Source: CAZDAM01 sp964503595 (GTDB taxonomy: Bacteria > Muiribacteriota > UBA6191). From it: DNA of 42,169 nucleotides. Below the pieces are notes generated by a model. That model ran no database searches and was not told the DNA's origin. It worked only from the letters and a program-made list of their open reading frames with translations. This document shows, piece by piece, positions 40,781 to 42,169 of the stretch. The first letter of the stretch is position 1. Each line of letters begins with the position of its first letter. The stretch covers positions 1-42,169 of the forward strand of contig CAZDAM010000015.1 in NCBI GenBank assembly GCA_964503595.1. Direction: 5' to 3'. The translations under genes were made by a program, and so were the position numbers.

Positions 40781-41862
40781 AGCGGTTCTTCCAGAAGCTT
40801 TTCCAGGCTTTCAAGCCCTGCAATCACCAAAGCTTCGCCCAGAGTGATCCGATAGCGTTCCGCAATTTTCTGTCCCCGCTCAAGATAGCCCTTAAGGCTC
40901 TGATAGATTCTGCGGGAGAGGTGATCTTCGCTCCAAAGAGCTCCCTCAAGACCCATCTTATGCTCATTCAATGCCAGAATCTCATGGGCTCCAGCAAACA
41001 GATAGGCCGGCAAAACCGTGATTCCCGCCTCCAGAGCCTTCTGATGGTCTTCCAGAGAGAAAGAGAATTCCTGCATTTCCACGACAAAACGGGCCTGCAT
41101 CGCTAAAAGGCGCTCACAATCAAGATTTTCTTCACTTAAAAACACACAGGAAGCTTCCTGTGAGTTTTCCCTCAGCCCCAGATCCATCAGGGCCCTGCTC
41201 AGGTCCTGGTTTGCTTCTCCCACAAAGGCAAATGTCAGTCCCTCCAGATCCAGATACTCTTCCATCAGAACATCATGAATCAGTCCTGTCATACCAAGAG
41301 TCCGGGCATGATCATAAAGGTCCGTGCCGCCATTTTCCGAAGATTTCCCCACCACCAGGGGAAGAGATGGCTCACCCGTTTTTTCTTCATGACTCTTCAG
41401 AAACAGTCCAAGGCTTTCTGCACCAATTTCAGAAACCGGATGCAGGAAGCCATTCATCAGACCCACAGCCGGACCCAGAGCAGCAGCAAAAACCTTCATC
41501 AGTTTTTCTGGCTCAAACTCTTCAAAAGCATCCATGGAAAGCATCAGCCCGGAAGAAGAAACCCCCATGGGAAGATTCATCGCACAGGCCCTTAAAGCTC
41601 TTGTATGCAAAAGCCCCTGCTCCAGTTCTAAATCCGGTTCTTCGTGAAGGAAAACACAGGTATGAAGGGGATCATCCGACCAGAACCAATCCATTTTCCA
41701 GGCCAGAACCGAGGTAAGCTCCTGATCCACATCACGGGCAAAGAACTCCATCTCCGTTACCTTCTGGGGACGAAGGAGCCTCTCCTGGCGAATCGCAGTC
41801 AGGCCCATGGTTTGAAACGCACTTTGTAAGAAATCAGCAAAATGATCCAGATTCATGGGCAT
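40777..41862 (-). CDS. glutamate-dehydrogenase-like protein lacking catalytic residues (pseudoenzyme candidate)
   Basis: A 361-residue protein that aligns by eye along the Glu/Leu/Phe/Val dehydrogenase fold. Residues 90-120 mirror the LPxGGxKGG region but read LPMGVSSSG, losing the substrate lysine. The GPYKGG site is replaced by DPLHTC (about 64-69), and the catalytic PAPD is replaced by HPVSE (about 141-145). The Rossmann GFGNVG becomes GEANQD (215-220). The C-terminal part (VVEMQEFSF, ITVLPAYLFAGAHEILALNEH, WSEDHLSRRI, LGEALVIAGLESL) keeps the family pattern. The frame is intact, so it is probably expressed but not a dehydrogenase. Binding or regulatory function is unknown. Confidence 0.65.
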   Translation of the reverse strand: MPMNLDHFADFLQSAFQTMGLTAIRQERLLRPQKVTEMEFFARDVDQELTSVLAWKMDWFWSDDPLHTCVFLHEEPDLELEQGLLHTRALRACAMNLPMGVSSSGLMLSMDAFEEFEPEKLMKVFAAALGPAVGLMNGFLHPVSEIGAESLGLFLKSHEEKTGEPSLPLVVGKSSENGGTDLYDHARTLGMTGLIHDVLMEEYLDLEGLTFAFVGEANQDLSRALMDLGLRENSQEASCVFLSEENLDCERLLAMQARFVVEMQEFSFSLEDHQKALEAGITVLPAYLFAGAHEILALNEHKMGLEGALWSEDHLSRRIYQSLKGYLERGQKIAERYRITLGEALVIAGLESLEKLLEEPL

Positions 41863-41919
41863 TCTTTTACCATGCCAAAGGAGGAAAGAAAAGAACCAGG
41901 GATTTTAGGGGTGGCATGA

Positions 41920-42169
41920 TTACGGCCCAATCAGAATCGCGGTTTCCTTCCCGGAAAATCCCACGCCGATTTCCAGAATCTCCTGGCAGCCGCTGGCTTT
42001 CAGCTCATGGGCATACTGGCGCTCCTGAATTTGCTTCAAGGCATTTTGGGCAGCGGCTTCAAGATCCTCTTTTCCACGCCTGCGCTTGAACTCAAAAATA
42101 ACCCCCGTGGTGTCGTGAGGGTTTTTCGGGATCAATAAGACATCAGCCCTCCCAAATCCAGCCTCGCGG
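41920..42169 (-). CDS. C-terminal PD-(D/E)XK nuclease-like domain protein, 5' part outside window
   Basis: Eighty-two codons before a stop at 41920; the gene enters from the right edge. The frame reads GFGRADVLLIPKNPHDTTGVIFEFK, the D...ExK core of PD-(D/E)XK folds, followed by a helix and LKASGCQEILEIGVGFSGKETAI. This is the usual C-terminal end of AAA-ATPase-like proteins of the DUF1703 type, a group of unknown role. The N-terminal ATPase half would lie beyond 42169 and cannot be checked. Confidence 0.75.
   Translation of the reverse strand, partial: REAGFGRADVLLIPKNPHDTTGVIFEFKRRRGKEDLEAAAQNALKQIQERQYAHELKASGCQEILEIGVGFSGKETAILIGP

Noticed and set aside
1..42169. CRISPR arrays, tRNA genes, rRNA genes, intact insertion sequences
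   Set aside because: No regularly spaced repeats, cloverleaf sequences, rRNA segments or transposase motifs were recognised on either strand.

Overview
The window reads as chromosomal DNA of a Gram-negative bacterium of moderate GC content. Supporting genes are an O-antigen-ligase-like protein, periplasmic LTxxQ proteins, a Tat-exported DUF1501 protein, RecBCD, an orphan Dam methylase, ModE/ModABC, a KefF/G-KefB/C pair, SlyD and glyoxalase II. This set is typical of Pseudomonadota, perhaps a deep or gammaproteobacterium-like lineage. The DUF1800/DUF1501 pair is more usual outside enterics, and I cannot fix the genus from sequence alone. Genes are tightly packed, with many 4-bp ATGA overlaps, and no rRNA, tRNA, CRISPR array or intact insertion sequence was seen.

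Layout. 1-861 is the 5' part of a sodium:solute symporter. 1018-2472 is malQ. 2469-5332 is a modEABC molybdate operon read leftwards, with a near-perfect palindrome at the modE start. 5499-7393 is a leftward operon of two LTxxQ periplasmic proteins flanking an ECF sigma factor and its membrane anti-sigma candidate. 7.4-8.15 kb holds a decayed di-haem peroxidase (MauG/CcpA type). 8189-8650 is slyD.

9.0-15.4 kb is an accessory stretch: hipA-hipB-RDD behind three evenly spaced operators, a DUF4143 ATPase coupled to an unknown membrane protein, and a Fic protein. 15.4-24.8 kb is recC, recB and recD. A MazF/PemK-type toxin-antitoxin pair sits in opposite orientation between recC and recB, and a 57-residue ORF lies between recB and recD. 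A Fur-family regulator and a kefF/G - kefB/C - molybdopterin oxidoreductase - metH operon follow (24.9-31.9 kb).

32.0-35.5 kb is rightward: dam, then DUF1800 and DUF1501. 35.5-38.5 kb holds an M42 peptidase, a small gene ending in a strong terminator, an RND-pump remnant and an O-antigen-ligase-like protein. 38.5-40.8 kb is murJ-gloB. The right end carries a glutamate-dehydrogenase-shaped protein that has lost its catalytic motifs and the end of a PD-(D/E)XK protein.

Points most worth following: three TTGAG-N10-CTCAA operators spaced four helical turns apart before an inverted-order hipAB-RDD operon; the catalytically dead GDH homologue; the ECF sigma/anti-sigma flanked by two LTxxQ proteins; the toxin-antitoxin pair inside the rec locus; and a palindromic intergenic element present twice with compensating arm changes.
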